Below, one piece after another: positions 22,699-29,761 of a DNA stretch of 34,610 nucleotides. A model generated the notes under the pieces. That model was not told the origin of the DNA. It ran no database searches and was given only the letters and a program-made list of their open reading frames with translations. The stretch comes from a virus. Location of the stretch: positions 1 to 34,610 of IMG/VR virus record IMGVR_UViG_3300005515_000665; one strand, written 5' to 3'. The translations under genes and the position numbers were made by a program. The number at the start of each line of letters is the position of its first letter. Positions within the stretch are counted from its first letter, which is position 1.

Positions 22699-23312
22699 TG
22701 CGGACCTCCCGTGCGATCCCCGCCACGCCGCACGCCGCCGTGGTCGTGCTTGTGGACGACAACGCCGTTGGAGGACAGATCCCCACCCGAATGGGTGATA
22801 TCGCCCTGAATGGCGTTGCCGTTGGCGCCGGCCTGGCCGGAGATGCCGTTTTGGTAGGAGAGCAGGCCGGTAACGGTGACGTCGCCTTCGAAGGTGGTGT
22901 TGGGGGATTTCACCAGGACGCTGGTGGCGGCTTCAATCGTGACCCGCTGGACGCCGATAAGCGTTAAGACGCCGGATGTGTGGTTGTAGCGCGTCGTCGC
23001 ACCATCCGGATACAGCGTCACCGTTTCGTCGGGGCTGTGGCTGGGCGTGTCGTTGGTGTCGCACGGGATGCCGCAGAGGACGATGCCGTTGCGGAGGTCG
23101 CCGCTGGGGCAGAGCATGAGGACCTGTTCGCCGATGGTCGGCGGGTTCCAGGTGCGGGTGGAGCCGGCGCGGCGTTCGAGCCAGGGGAGCCAGTCGGTGG
23201 TCAGGCCGCCGGCTTGGACGCGGACGCGGGGTGGGGTGGTGTGCTGCAGCTCGGTGATGGTGCCGAGGCGCAGGAGGTTTTCGAGTAGGCGGAGGAGGCT
23301 GACGGAAGACAT
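22695..23312 (-). CDS. V: Baseplate spike protein V
   Basis: This 205-aa P2 gpV homologue is the membrane-piercing spike. The N-terminal OB domain shows ITELQHTTPPRVRVQAGGLTTDWLPWLERRAG, the conserved WNPPTIGEQVLML, and an intermediate DGATTRYNHTSG turn. The C-terminal beta-helix ends in GDITHSGGDLSSNGVVVHKHDHGG, the HxHxH iron-binding type tip. ATG 23312 is first in the V-to-DUF1353 operon. The dyad at 23357-23381 is centred 57 bp upstream, leaving almost no leader if transcription starts at the P2-like distance. Confidence 0.95.
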   Translation of the reverse strand: MSSVSLLRLLENLLRLGTITELQHTTPPRVRVQAGGLTTDWLPWLERRAGSTRTWNPPTIGEQVLMLCPSGDLRNGIVLCGIPCDTNDTPSHSPDETVTLYPDGATTRYNHTSGVLTLIGVQRVTIEAATSVLVKSPNTTFEGDVTVTGLLSYQNGISGQAGANGNAIQGDITHSGGDLSSNGVVVHKHDHGGVRRGGDRTGGPQ

Positions 23313-23356
23313 GACCGCCAGCGTGCCTCAGGCGCGCGGGGCTAGCATTGGTTGCG

Positions 23357-23381
23357 TGTTGTATGACGGAGCAAGACAACA
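23357..23381. promoter_or_regulatory. Ogr-type late promoter dyad between V and the HNH gene (PV counterpart)
   Basis: TGTTGT (23357-23362), a 13-nt spacer, then ACAACA (23376-23381), core-identical to the sites at 18553 and 31736. The dyad is symmetric, so it could serve V leftward (ATG 57 bp from centre) or the HNH gene rightward (ATG 77 bp from centre). The V operon would otherwise lack a visible late promoter, which favours V. Confidence 0.75.
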
Positions 23382-23445
23382 AAGATGGGCGATAGAATGC
23401 GTCCTCAGAATAAATGCACTCGCAGATCCCCGAGGAGGTGACCAC

Positions 23446-24435
23446 ATGGCGAAAATGGATAGAGCAACGGACGAGCGGTTTACCGCCTTTTTGCGTGAGA
23501 AGGCAGCTGAAATCAAAAGAGATACTGGTTATCCGCCCAACCAGTTCATCAAGATGCTGAACGCCGATGGCGGCTACGCCACGGCGTGTAAGTTGCTGGC
23601 AGGAAAGTACCCTTCAGATGGCTTTGTCGAGCTTTCCAATAAGCACCGGCTGGATCTGAGTGTCGAAGCACTGGTGCTGGAAACTGAATGGATCGCCTAC
23701 TTCGATGAACTTCTGTTGAAGGAAGCAGAACGAAAGCTCAAGGGCGCATACAAATTCGTTCGTTACCAGCCTGTGGGAGACAACAATCGCTGGCCAGTCG
23801 ACGTGCTCGAAAAGGTAACTGCCGAACATTTGTTCGAGGCGGTCCGCCAGTTTAGGGAAGGTACCGCTCAACATGTGTTTGCACCTTCGACCGACTACGA
23901 CCTGCTTACCGAGGATGGTCGGAGGTTTCCCCCGAAGGCCGTTTTTGGGGTCGCTCTATCGATGGCCCTAGGCGGTGAAACTGTTGAACCGAAGCACTTT
24001 TCGGGGGGCGAGTCGTCCGCTTGTTTTCGCATTTTGCGTGAAGCAGGCTATGTCGTGGTCCCCAAGGATTCTGTCGAACCTTCTCAGCCAGAGACGGATC
24101 CGGACAAGGAATGGCACGAAGGAAAGCCTCGGCTAGTGTCGCATCTCAAGCGAGAGAGAGCAGCAGGGCTATCAAAAGCAAAGAAGGCCCAGTTTCGTCG
24201 ACTCCACGGAGCTTTGCGATGCGAGCGTTGTGGTTTCGATCCCGCGAAGCACTACGATGAGGAGCATGCCGAATCGTGTATCGAAGTGCATCACGCAGAA
24301 ACTCACGTTAGCAAGATGGAGAGCGGGCATGTGACAACTCTCGATGACGTGCAGTGCTTATGCGCAAATTGTCACCGCGTCGTCCATAGCGTCCTGCGCG
24401 CTGAAACCGTACGCGCAAAGCGGGTCGGCAACTGA
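23446..24435 (+). CDS. HNH endonuclease with ScoMcrA-like recognition module
   Basis: This 329-aa moron protein starts behind a strong GAGGAGG (23432-23438). Residues 10-95 form a helical domain (DTGYPPNQFIKML, PSDGFVEL, RLDLSVEALVLETEW) common in defence nucleases. Residues 148-205 (DYDLLTEDGRRFPPKAVFG, FSGGESSACFRILREAGYVVV) resemble the module before HNH in ScoMcrA-type modification-dependent enzymes, where it recognises phosphorothioated DNA. The C-terminus is an HNH zinc-finger nuclease with CxxC pairs C259/C262 and C306/C309, catalytic-type H282/H283, N308 and H314. GC is lower than in the flanking phage genes, and it is inserted opposite to the structural operons. A modification-dependent restriction role is inference; the HNH fold is clear. 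Confidence 0.88.
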   Translation: MAKMDRATDERFTAFLREKAAEIKRDTGYPPNQFIKMLNADGGYATACKLLAGKYPSDGFVELSNKHRLDLSVEALVLETEWIAYFDELLLKEAERKLKGAYKFVRYQPVGDNNRWPVDVLEKVTAEHLFEAVRQFREGTAQHVFAPSTDYDLLTEDGRRFPPKAVFGVALSMALGGETVEPKHFSGGESSACFRILREAGYVVVPKDSVEPSQPETDPDKEWHEGKPRLVSHLKRERAAGLSKAKKAQFRRLHGALRCERCGFDPAKHYDEEHAESCIEVHHAETHVSKMESGHVTTLDDVQCLCANCHRVVHSVLRAETVRAKRVGN

Positions 24436-24633
24436 GTATTTTTGGTGCTGCGACGTGGAGTGACGGGCGAAGTGGTGTCGGCATGCCATTCTTGCTGGGG
24501 GTATTGGCGGAGGATTTCAAATGCGAAGATTTACCGGTGGCAAGAAGCGGTACCGCACAGCGACGTGCTCTCATCCGCGCGAGAGCAATTGCTCTGGAAC
24601 TAGCAAATTGGACGTTCTTTCTAAGGATTCGGC
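24436..24633 (+). promoter_or_regulatory. Control region of three small genes, with a perfect palindrome at 24582-24595
   Basis: The 198-bp gap after the HNH gene holds a perfect 14-bp palindrome, agagcaattgctct (24582-24595), about 39 bp before the first small gene. An extra half-arm, gctctc at 24567-24572, can pair with gagagc at 24581-24586. This is a plausible operator for an autoregulated operon. An open frame at 24483-24698 overlaps the next gene out of frame and is not accepted. Confidence 0.5.
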
Positions 24634-24831
24634 GTGACATACATCTTGGCGACCACGGACGAAACGGTGCGGTGGTACAAGTTCAGATACAACGGTGACT
24701 TGGAACCGGGTCAGTTTGAGCTCTTGGACAAGCTGGAATTGAAGCAAGTCCCGCACTTTGCCGACAAGGAGACGGCCAAACTCGCGGCCCAAGCTCTCGG
24801 GCTGAAAACGTGGAGGTACGTGCGCATATGA
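24634..24831 (+). CDS. 65-aa protein of unknown function (first of three coupled small genes)
   Basis: This small protein starts at GTG 24634, preceded by AAGG about 8 nt upstream. Its composition looks real: beta-like start (TYILATTDETVRWYKFRYNGD), then a Leu/Glu/Lys helix (FELLDKLELKQV) and a final helix with DKETAKLAAQALGL. No catalytic motif or membrane segment is visible. The stop overlaps the next start (ATGA), so the two products are probably made together. No family is recognised. Confidence 0.7.
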   Translation: MTYILATTDETVRWYKFRYNGDLEPGQFELLDKLELKQVPHFADKETAKLAAQALGLKTWRYVRI

Positions 24832-25136
24832 GTAATCAGTTCTTCTTTATCGTGCTGCGGATCGAGAAGCTGGAAACCTCACTGTACGAGTGGGTGGCCG
24901 AGGCGGATTCGGGCGGGCCGCCTGCGCTGGATTCTGGCAATGGGACCAGCATCGAGGAATGTTTGCGAGATGCCGTTGGGATTCTCGGCGTGTCCCACGG
25001 AGTGGAACTCCGCTATGACGGATATTGCGCGGGTACGTTCGTCGGTGCCGAAGTGGCAGAGCGTCCCGCAGAGTTTGCCGCCAAGGCAGCTGCGGTCACG
25101 AAGTATTTCAAAGCAGTCCAGTTTGCTGCAGGCTGA
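24828..25136 (+). CDS. 102-aa protein of unknown function (second coupled small gene)
   Basis: ATG 24828 overlaps the previous stop by 4 nt; GGAGG lies at 24812-24816. The protein begins with a strand (FFFIVLRIEKLETSLYEWVAEADSGG), continues with a helix (SIEECLRDAVGILGV) and strand (VELRYDGYCAGTFVG), and ends in an Ala/Lys helix. It is acidic at the N-terminus, and there is no signal or membrane helix. A compact alpha/beta fold is likely. Its function is unknown. It is translationally coupled to the next gene (TGATGA). Confidence 0.72.
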   Translation: MSNQFFFIVLRIEKLETSLYEWVAEADSGGPPALDSGNGTSIEECLRDAVGILGVSHGVELRYDGYCAGTFVGAEVAERPAEFAAKAAAVTKYFKAVQFAAG

Positions 25137-25270
25137 TGATCAGCCCGAGTCTTCCACAACGTCTACAAACGGCTTTCGATCAGCGATCTCAGATGGGCCT
25201 GACTCAGCGTCACAAGGAAGCCATCAAGTATCTCGAATGGCACCGCAAGCTGCTATTCGCTTCTGAGTAA
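25136..25270 (+). CDS. 44-aa protein, third coupled small gene
   Basis: A very short ORF starts at ATG 25136, overlapping the previous stop by one base. It encodes 44 residues that are helical and basic at the end (RHKEAIKYLEWHRKLLF). A longer frame from 25025 covers the same end, but its extra N-terminus looks like shadow sequence. The overlap pattern and lack of bias argue for a real gene; its small size leaves doubt. It ends 26 bp before the end of S on the opposite strand. Confidence 0.5.
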   Translation: MISPSLPQRLQTAFDQRSQMGLTQRHKEAIKYLEWHRKLLFASE

Positions 25271-25295
25271 AGCGCAGGCACGATGATCATTCGCA

Positions 25296-25757
25296 TCAAA
25301 GGGTTTCGCGTGGCACGACATGGCTAAGTACCATGTCGGCCAACCGATCCACATCCCCCTCCGCGAACCCCAACAACTCCCGCCGCGCATACCTCACCTC
25401 AAGATTCCCCTTCCGATTCACCCGATCCCGCAACCCGTACTGGTGCACCGCCGCGATATTCCCGGCGTAGCCAGCAAACAACACCACCGCGCTGCCCGCA
25501 TCCGACTGGGCCTTCATCGTCCGGGCCATCCTCAGCCGGGCGAACATCGTACGGCGCAGCCGGCCTTGCTTCTTCCTGAGCTGCGGCTTGCGCGGTTCGT
25601 AGGCCGACCCATCGGGGTTACGCTGCGCCGCAATCCGTGCGGTCTGGCGCCGCCGCAGTTCGGTGACGACCGCCCGCATCAGCGCCCGCCGTTGCCGAGC
25701 GTCCAGCGTCTGCACAAGGGCGCCGGCCCAGGTGGTCAGTTCGTCCAGATCTTTCAT
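25296..25757 (-). CDS. S: Tail completion protein S (virion morphogenesis)
   Basis: This 153-aa P2 gpS homologue (phage virion morphogenesis family) is needed for tail completion. It contains the Arg-rich DARQRRALMRAVVTELRRRQTARIAAQRNPDGSAYEPRK segment typical of the family, then GRLRRTMFARLRMARTM and the AAVHQYGLRDRV motif. ATG 25757 overlaps the stop of R by 4 nt; an earlier Met at 25775 lies inside R and is less likely. It is the last gene of the O-to-S operon, convergent with the small-gene cluster. Confidence 0.93.
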   Translation of the reverse strand: MKDLDELTTWAGALVQTLDARQRRALMRAVVTELRRRQTARIAAQRNPDGSAYEPRKPQLRKKQGRLRRTMFARLRMARTMKAQSDAGSAVVLFAGYAGNIAAVHQYGLRDRVNRKGNLEVRYARRELLGFAEGDVDRLADMVLSHVVPRETL

Positions 25758-26194
25758 CGCGCGGGCAGCTTCCATCCGGACGGATCGTCGTATGGATCCA
25801 CCGGCTCGTCCGCGTGGGTGACCTCATACCTCCCGTCGGCCACCTTCACGATCACGCGCTCAGTCAGCGGCAGCTTCACCAGCAGATCCACGCAGTCGTG
25901 ATTCAACACGTCCGTTTCGAACTTGAAGCCATCCAGCCGTTTGTCGGGGTTCGTGAACAGCTCGGGCTGGTTCTCCCGCAGCCACGCCAGCACAGGCACG
26001 GTGATGGCGTCGGCACTGTCGGCGAAGTCGGTCACCAGCAGGCTAAGGGTGTACTGGTATTCGAAGGAGAGGGACTTCGCGCCGGTGGCCACCAGGCGGC
26101 CTTCCTCGACGAATAGGTGCAGCTTCTCGGGGTTGCGCTGCAGGTCGGGCACCGCCGCGGTGATGGCGGCTCGCAACTGGGCGGGTTTTTTCAT
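25754..26194 (-). CDS. R: Tail completion protein R
   Basis: This 146-aa P2 gpR homologue is involved in tail completion. Family features: MKKPAQLRAAITAAVPDLQRNPEKLHLFVEEG, then LSLLVTDFADSADAITVPVLAWLRENQPEL and FETDVLNHDCVDLLVKLPLTERVIV. It overlaps S by 4 nt, and its start overlaps the end of the displaced LysB C-terminal frame (stop 26191-26193). This confirms that the lysis frame just upstream normally runs to here. Confidence 0.93.
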   Translation of the reverse strand: MKKPAQLRAAITAAVPDLQRNPEKLHLFVEEGRLVATGAKSLSFEYQYTLSLLVTDFADSADAITVPVLAWLRENQPELFTNPDKRLDGFKFETDVLNHDCVDLLVKLPLTERVIVKVADGRYEVTHADEPVDPYDDPSGWKLPAR

Positions 26195-26448
26195 GGTGCC
26201 GGTTCCGCGATGATGGTGACGTCCTGGGCGCGCAGTGTGTCCTGGAGCGCTGTCAGTTGGGCGGCGTTGGCGTGGCCGGTGGTGTAGTTGGTGGCGACGG
26301 TTGCGGCGACGGCAGAGAGTGGAACGCCTGAGGGGGCCGCATCAGGATCTCCGGGATGCGGATCGAGCATTGCACCGGCTGCGGCGGCGTTGTGCAGGCG
26401 GACAAAGCCAGCAGGCACACCAGGCAGCATCAGCCTCGACGGTGACAT
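26191..26448 (-). pseudogene. Out-of-frame C-terminal part of LysB/Rz
   Basis: This frame contains the family-typical C-terminal text VPAGFVRLHNAAAAG and LSAVAATVATNYTTGHANAAQLTALQDTLRAQ. It ends at 26191, overlapping R by 4 nt as an intact gene would. It starts with an in-frame ATG at 26448, but that ATG lies inside the first part and has no ribosome site. A +1 shift near 26420-26430 would fuse it to the first part; loss of one TG in TGTGTG-like sequence would explain it. Confidence 0.65.
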
Positions 26449-26698
26449 AGCGGGGTACCTCCTTGATGATGGTGTTGCCTTTGAGCCGGATGGTTTTGAC
26501 GCGGTCTACGTAACGGATGACTTCGACCACGCCGACGTCGGTGCTGTCGAGTTGGGCGCGCAGCGATGCGACCAGCGTCTCGGCGGCAGTGGCGCGCTGC
26601 TGGGCGGCGCGGTACTGGCTGGTGAGCCACGCGCCAGCGCCAGCGATGCCGAGGACGGCCAACAGCGCGGCCAGGGCGATGTACAGGGTGCGGTTCAT
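26342..26698 (-). CDS. lysB: LysB/Rz-like inner-membrane spanin, frameshifted (N-terminal part)
   Basis: This 118-aa open frame overlaps the lysozyme stop by 4 nt. Residues 4-26 form an N-terminal membrane anchor (LYIALAALLAVLGIAGAGAWL), followed by a coiled-coil periplasmic stretch (QYRAAQQRATAAETLVASLRAQL) and VIRYVDRVKTIRLKG. This is typical of the P2-type Rz spanin. After EADAA (about 26420) the frame reads into WCACWLCPPAQRRR, unlike the family, while the expected VPAGFVRLHNAAAAG continues in another frame down to 26191. The gene therefore seems broken or frameshifted. No Rz1 lipoprotein with a lipobox was found in any frame here. Confidence 0.7.
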   Translation of the reverse strand: MNRTLYIALAALLAVLGIAGAGAWLTSQYRAAQQRATAAETLVASLRAQLDSTDVGVVEVIRYVDRVKTIRLKGNTIIKEVPRYVTVEADAAWCACWLCPPAQRRRSRCNARSASRRS

Positions 26699-27501
26699 GC
26701 GGCCTCCCGATCTTCGGCCTCGTAGCGTGCGTAGGCGCGCGCCAGCCTGACGTCGTATAGGTTGTCCTTGTACGCCGGGCCGTTGTAGCCGGCGGCGAAG
26801 GTGGCCCAGCGGCGGGCTTTCAGCGCCTTGTGGAGCGCCGGGTCGGCCAGCACGAAGCGCACGAAGGCATCGAGTTGGTCCGCTTCGCTTTGGCGCATGG
26901 CGTCGGCGAACGTCTCGACGCTGGCGTAGCCCAGGCGCTCCCAGTGGTAGCCCATGACCTGGAACATGCCCCAGCTGGCCGACGCCAGCGCGCAGGCCTG
27001 GTTGATTTCCGCCGCGCGGGTCAGGCGCATGTGCTCGGCCGCCTTGCCCATGTAGCCTCCGCGCTTCGGGTTGACGATGTTCGGGTACTGGCGGGCCAGC
27101 GCATCGGCATCGAGGCCGAGCGCGCGTACCTGCCGGTACATGATGTGGCGCTCGAACAGGATGACCGGGCGGCCGTCCGGCAGGAAGCCGGGGCCGGCGC
27201 TTTCCACTTCGTTCACGGCGCGGACACTGGCCAGCGGCACTTCGAGCTGGGCGGCCGCGCGGCGCAAGTCGTCGGCGCCAAGCTGGCCGGGCTGCCGGCC
27301 GTCCAACTGCAGGGCAATCAGCGTTTTGGGACCGGCCAGGCCGTCCACGACCAGGCCGTAGCGGGCTTGGGCGGCCAGGACGGCTGCGACCGTCGCCCCG
27401 TCGAATTCGGCGGTCAGTTCGATTTGTGCGCCACGCGTGCGCAGCAGGCGCTGCAACTCGCGCACATCGGCGCCGACGTTACCGCGTCGCAGGATCGTCA
27501 T
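26695..27501 (-). CDS. Endolysin: N-acetylmuramidase with peptidoglycan-binding domain
   Basis: This 268-aa lytic enzyme degrades the cell wall at lysis. Residues 1-65 form a peptidoglycan-binding domain of the PG_binding_1 type (ADVRELQRLLRTRG, DGLAGPKTLIAL). Residues about 80-265 form an N-acetylmuramidase domain (DUF3380 type) with VNEVESAG (catalytic Glu98 or Glu100) and the conserved LFERHIMYR and ASASWGMFQVMGYHWERLGY. There is no signal peptide, so release depends on the holins. ATG 27501 is chosen over the upstream frame, which is a shadow of the holin gene. It overlaps that gene by 23 nt. Confidence 0.92.
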   Translation of the reverse strand: MTILRRGNVGADVRELQRLLRTRGAQIELTAEFDGATVAAVLAAQARYGLVVDGLAGPKTLIALQLDGRQPGQLGADDLRRAAAQLEVPLASVRAVNEVESAGPGFLPDGRPVILFERHIMYRQVRALGLDADALARQYPNIVNPKRGGYMGKAAEHMRLTRAAEINQACALASASWGMFQVMGYHWERLGYASVETFADAMRQSEADQLDAFVRFVLADPALHKALKARRWATFAAGYNGPAYKDNLYDVRLARAYARYEAEDREAA

Positions 27502-27826
27502 GGCGGGATCTCCGGAGCAGGCGAAGCAGGAAGGAATCCCCATCGGCGGCGCGATCGAGCCCCGTGATGCGGAACAGTTCGACCACGTTGCCGCGCACGG
27601 CGTAGATGGCCAGGCATAGCACGGCGGTGATGCCGTTCTGAGCCAGCAGCGCCCATTCATAGCGACCGCAGAGTCCGCCGATGGCGCCGGTGCTGGTCAG
27701 CACGATCAGGCCATAGGCCAGGCGGGCTGCCCAGGGCCGGTGGACGCCACCGGCGCGGCGGAACAGCAGCAGCCGGACGGCGATCAACGCGCACAGCAGC
27801 GCCTGGAGGATGAACAGCAGCTTCAT
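27479..27826 (-). CDS. Three-TM holin (Phage_holin_3 / pfam05449-like)
   Basis: This 115-aa membrane protein has three hydrophobic helices at about 3-22, 33-55 and 62-80 (LLFILQALLCALIAVRLLLF, AARLAYGLIVLTSTGAIGGL, GITAVLCLAIYAV). It ends in a basic, Arg-rich tail. The pattern LLFRRAGGVHRP, then RGNVVELFRI, is typical of small phage holins in P2-type lysis cassettes. It overlaps the upstream holin-like gene by 4 nt (ATGA) and the lysozyme by 23 nt. With its neighbour it would permeabilise the inner membrane to release the endolysin. Confidence 0.85.
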   Translation of the reverse strand: MKLLFILQALLCALIAVRLLLFRRAGGVHRPWAARLAYGLIVLTSTGAIGGLCGRYEWALLAQNGITAVLCLAIYAVRGNVVELFRITGLDRAADGDSFLLRLLRRSRHDDPATR

Positions 27827-28212
27827 TTGCCACTCCTTTCATGGTGACCACGGATCAGGGACATCAGCCGGTCGCTGCGGTCGGCCAGCCGGATCAGCGC
27901 CAGCAGGAGCTTGACCAGGACGGCCGAGGCGACCAGGGCGCCGACGCCGTGGCTGACCTCGGTGTCGGACGGCAGCAGCCGCGCCAGCAGCGATGCGGCG
28001 AGCGGGGCGGTGAGCCAGCCCATGACGATCGACAGCAGCAGGAAGGCGACCTTCTTGCCGGTGGACAGCTCGTCCGAGTTCAGCGCGAAGACGGCGGCGC
28101 CAGCGAAGGCGCCCAGCACGGTGGCGGCGTCGACGCCTGGCAGCAGGGAGACGGCGCCGACGCCGGTTACCGCGAGGGCGGCGGTCGAGCTGGTGGAGAT
28201 GGGTTCAGCCAT
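27823..28212 (-). CDS. Putative second holin (pfam16931-like)
   Basis: This 129-aa membrane protein has AVTGVGAVSLLPGVDAATVLGAFAGAAVFALNSDELSTGKKVAFLLLSIVMGWLTAPL at residues 13-70 and a further hydrophobic segment at about 88-107, giving three to four helices. The spacing matches the small putative phage holin family of betaproteobacterial P2-like phages. It starts at ATG 28212 with AGGA about 7 nt upstream, inside the 3' end of X (46-bp overlap). The C-terminus is basic (HHERSGK). Confidence 0.85.
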   Translation of the reverse strand: MAEPISTSSTAALAVTGVGAVSLLPGVDAATVLGAFAGAAVFALNSDELSTGKKVAFLLLSIVMGWLTAPLAASLLARLLPSDTEVSHGVGALVASAVLVKLLLALIRLADRSDRLMSLIRGHHERSGK

Positions 28213-28442
28213 GTTGGTCCTTGCTTGGTCCTTGGTGTCAGTCCCACAGCTGGGACGCGCTTCACATCCGGCTGGGGTGGCAGGTCGGGCAGGTTCACGA
28301 CCGTGCCGTGGGGAAGGACCGGGCCGAGATCGGCCAGGCCCGGATTCGCTTCTAGGACCGCCTCGGTGATACCGGCGGTCTGGCCGTAGACGCGGTGGCA
28401 GATGGCGTCCACGGTGTCGCCCTGCATGGCGATGGCGCGCAT
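28167..28442 (-). CDS. X: Tail protein X (LysM-like)
   Basis: This 91-aa protein has an N-terminal 60-residue LysM-like core (MRAIAMQGDTVDAICHRVYGQTAGITEAVLEANPGLA, LPHGTVVNLPDLP) typical of P2 X, which is about 67 aa. The last 30 residues are Pro-rich and read through the start of the holin gene, so they may be a relaxed tail rather than a domain. ATG 28442 overlaps the L stop by 1 nt. Its role is tail assembly; the LysM fold suggests peptidoglycan or structural contact. Confidence 0.9.
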   Translation of the reverse strand: MRAIAMQGDTVDAICHRVYGQTAGITEAVLEANPGLADLGPVLPHGTVVNLPDLPPQPDVKRVPAVGLTPRTKQGPTWLNPSPPARPPPSR

Positions 28443-28909
28443 CAGATCAGGTCCACGGTGCTGCGCTGGCGCCCGACGATGTCGCTGACAGCCCAGCGGG
28501 CGTCGCGGCGCAGGTCTTCCACCGCCTGCATCAGCGCCTCGGCCTTGCGGTCGCCGGCAGCGGTAGCGTCATAGTCCCGATAGCGTTCGATCAGACCGGC
28601 GCGGGCCTCGCAGTACACCGCGCGCAGGTATCGGTGGACGTGGGCGGGCTTGCCGTCGATCTTGTCGGTCGGTACGGCTTCGAGCCTGGCGTGGCCGGCG
28701 GTCTGCCGGGCGACCCGCCATGACGCCAGGTCTTCGTTCACCGACAGGATGGCCTCGACGAGCGCCGCGCGCAGGCGCCCCGCGGTGACGGTGCCGTCCT
28801 GGCGCATCGCGGCCATGGCGACGCTGACATCGATGTCGGGGAAGAAGCCGTCGTTGGCGATGACGGTCTGTCCGGGTGGCGCTGGCGCTTTGGCGAGGAA
28901 CGAAGACAT
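28442..28909 (-). CDS. L: Head completion/stabilisation protein L
   Basis: This 155-aa P2 gpL homologue completes the DNA-filled head. Family text: NDGFFPDIDVSVAMAAMRQDGTVTAGRLRAALVEAILSVNEDL, then PAHVHRYLRAVYCEARAGLIERYRDYDATAAGDRKAEAL and the C-terminal ARWAVSDIVGR. It is separated from M by about 120 bp (28910-29029), where I see no gene, and is followed directly by X. Confidence 0.93.
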   Translation of the reverse strand: MSSFLAKAPAPPGQTVIANDGFFPDIDVSVAMAAMRQDGTVTAGRLRAALVEAILSVNEDLASWRVARQTAGHARLEAVPTDKIDGKPAHVHRYLRAVYCEARAGLIERYRDYDATAAGDRKAEALMQAVEDLRRDARWAVSDIVGRQRSTVDLI

Positions 28910-29029
28910 GGCTGGACCTGTTGGGGACAGTAGAGGCGATGGAGGCGGTGGACGGGGTGACTGTCGGTGCGGCGCGTGGCCTGGCCTTGGGCACCCCGTG
29001 CCGCCTGGTGCGCGGGGTCACGCTCGGGG

Positions 29030-29761
29030 TCAGCCGGATCCGTCGCCTGGCTTGTCTTCAGGCGGCGCGGCGGTGGCTGCGTTTCGGATCTCGCGCTCCA
29101 GGCGCTCGATGTCTTTCTTCACGCCTGACTTGTCGTGCAGCGTCAAGGCGCGTTGCAGATGAGCGAGGGCGGCCTGCCGGGCGCGCTGCTGCTGGTCGGC
29201 CGGCAGGGCGGGGATGCCGGTCAGGCTGCTGTAGCCGATGGCCTTGTGCAACTTCGCGCGCACCTCGTCGGGCATGTCTTCGCCTTCCACGAGTTGGGCG
29301 ATGTCGGCCAGTGCGTCGGTATCCACGGGATCGCCGGCCTCGGCAGCCTTGATGGCCATGGTGGCGTACTCCTCGGCGATCAGGCAGGCGGTGGTCCGCT
29401 GGTACTGGTCGGGCATGGCCAGGCGGTGGCGGATGGCGTGTCGCGCCAGCGGCAGGGCGCCAGTGAAGTCGCCCACGTCGATGTGCCAGACCATGACGGT
29501 CATGAAGACTTCGTCCTGGACGGCGGCGTCGGCGGCGATAACGCCTTCGATCCAGGCCTGGTACTCGGGCAGCATCGTGCGCTTGGCGTCGGCCTTGCGC
29601 TTGATGGACTGGATCAGCTTCAGGGCGCGCTTGTGCTCGGCAAGCTGAGCCAGCATCAGCTCGTAGCCGGTGGCGTGGCGGAGCGGGTTGTCCGCTTCGG
29701 CATCAGCTGCGGAGCGTGCAGCGGCCATGCGGAGGAAGTGGCTGCGGGCAGGGCTGGTCAT
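29030..29761 (-). CDS. M: Terminase small subunit / endonuclease M
   Basis: This 243-aa P2 gpM homologue (247 aa in P2) recognises cos and cleaves it with P. The family core is visible: TGYELMLAQLAEHKRALKLIQSIKRKADAKRTMLPEYQAWIEGVI, then DEVFMTVMVWHIDVGDFTGALPLARHAI. The C-terminus (QQQRARQAALAHLQRALTLHDKSGVKKDIERLEREIRN) is helical and charged. ATG 29761 overlaps the N stop by 4 nt. Longer upstream frames overlap the capsid gene and are not real. Confidence 0.93.
   Translation of the reverse strand: MTSPARSHFLRMAAARSAADAEADNPLRHATGYELMLAQLAEHKRALKLIQSIKRKADAKRTMLPEYQAWIEGVIAADAAVQDEVFMTVMVWHIDVGDFTGALPLARHAIRHRLAMPDQYQRTTACLIAEEYATMAIKAAEAGDPVDTDALADIAQLVEGEDMPDEVRAKLHKAIGYSSLTGIPALPADQQQRARQAALAHLQRALTLHDKSGVKKDIERLEREIRNAATAAPPEDKPGDGSG

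Noticed and set aside
23761-23785. ACAACA inside the HNH gene as a late promoter site
   Set aside because: The left half at the 13-nt spacing is CGTTAC, only half matching; intragenic chance occurrence.
24483-24698. 71-aa open frame before the three small genes
   Set aside because: Overlaps the better supported 65-aa gene out of frame and spans the palindrome; no ribosome site.
26191-26448. Reading this ORF as the Rz1 outer-membrane lipoprotein
   Set aside because: It has no signal peptide or lipobox. Its text matches the C-terminal part of Rz, so a displaced LysB end is more likely.
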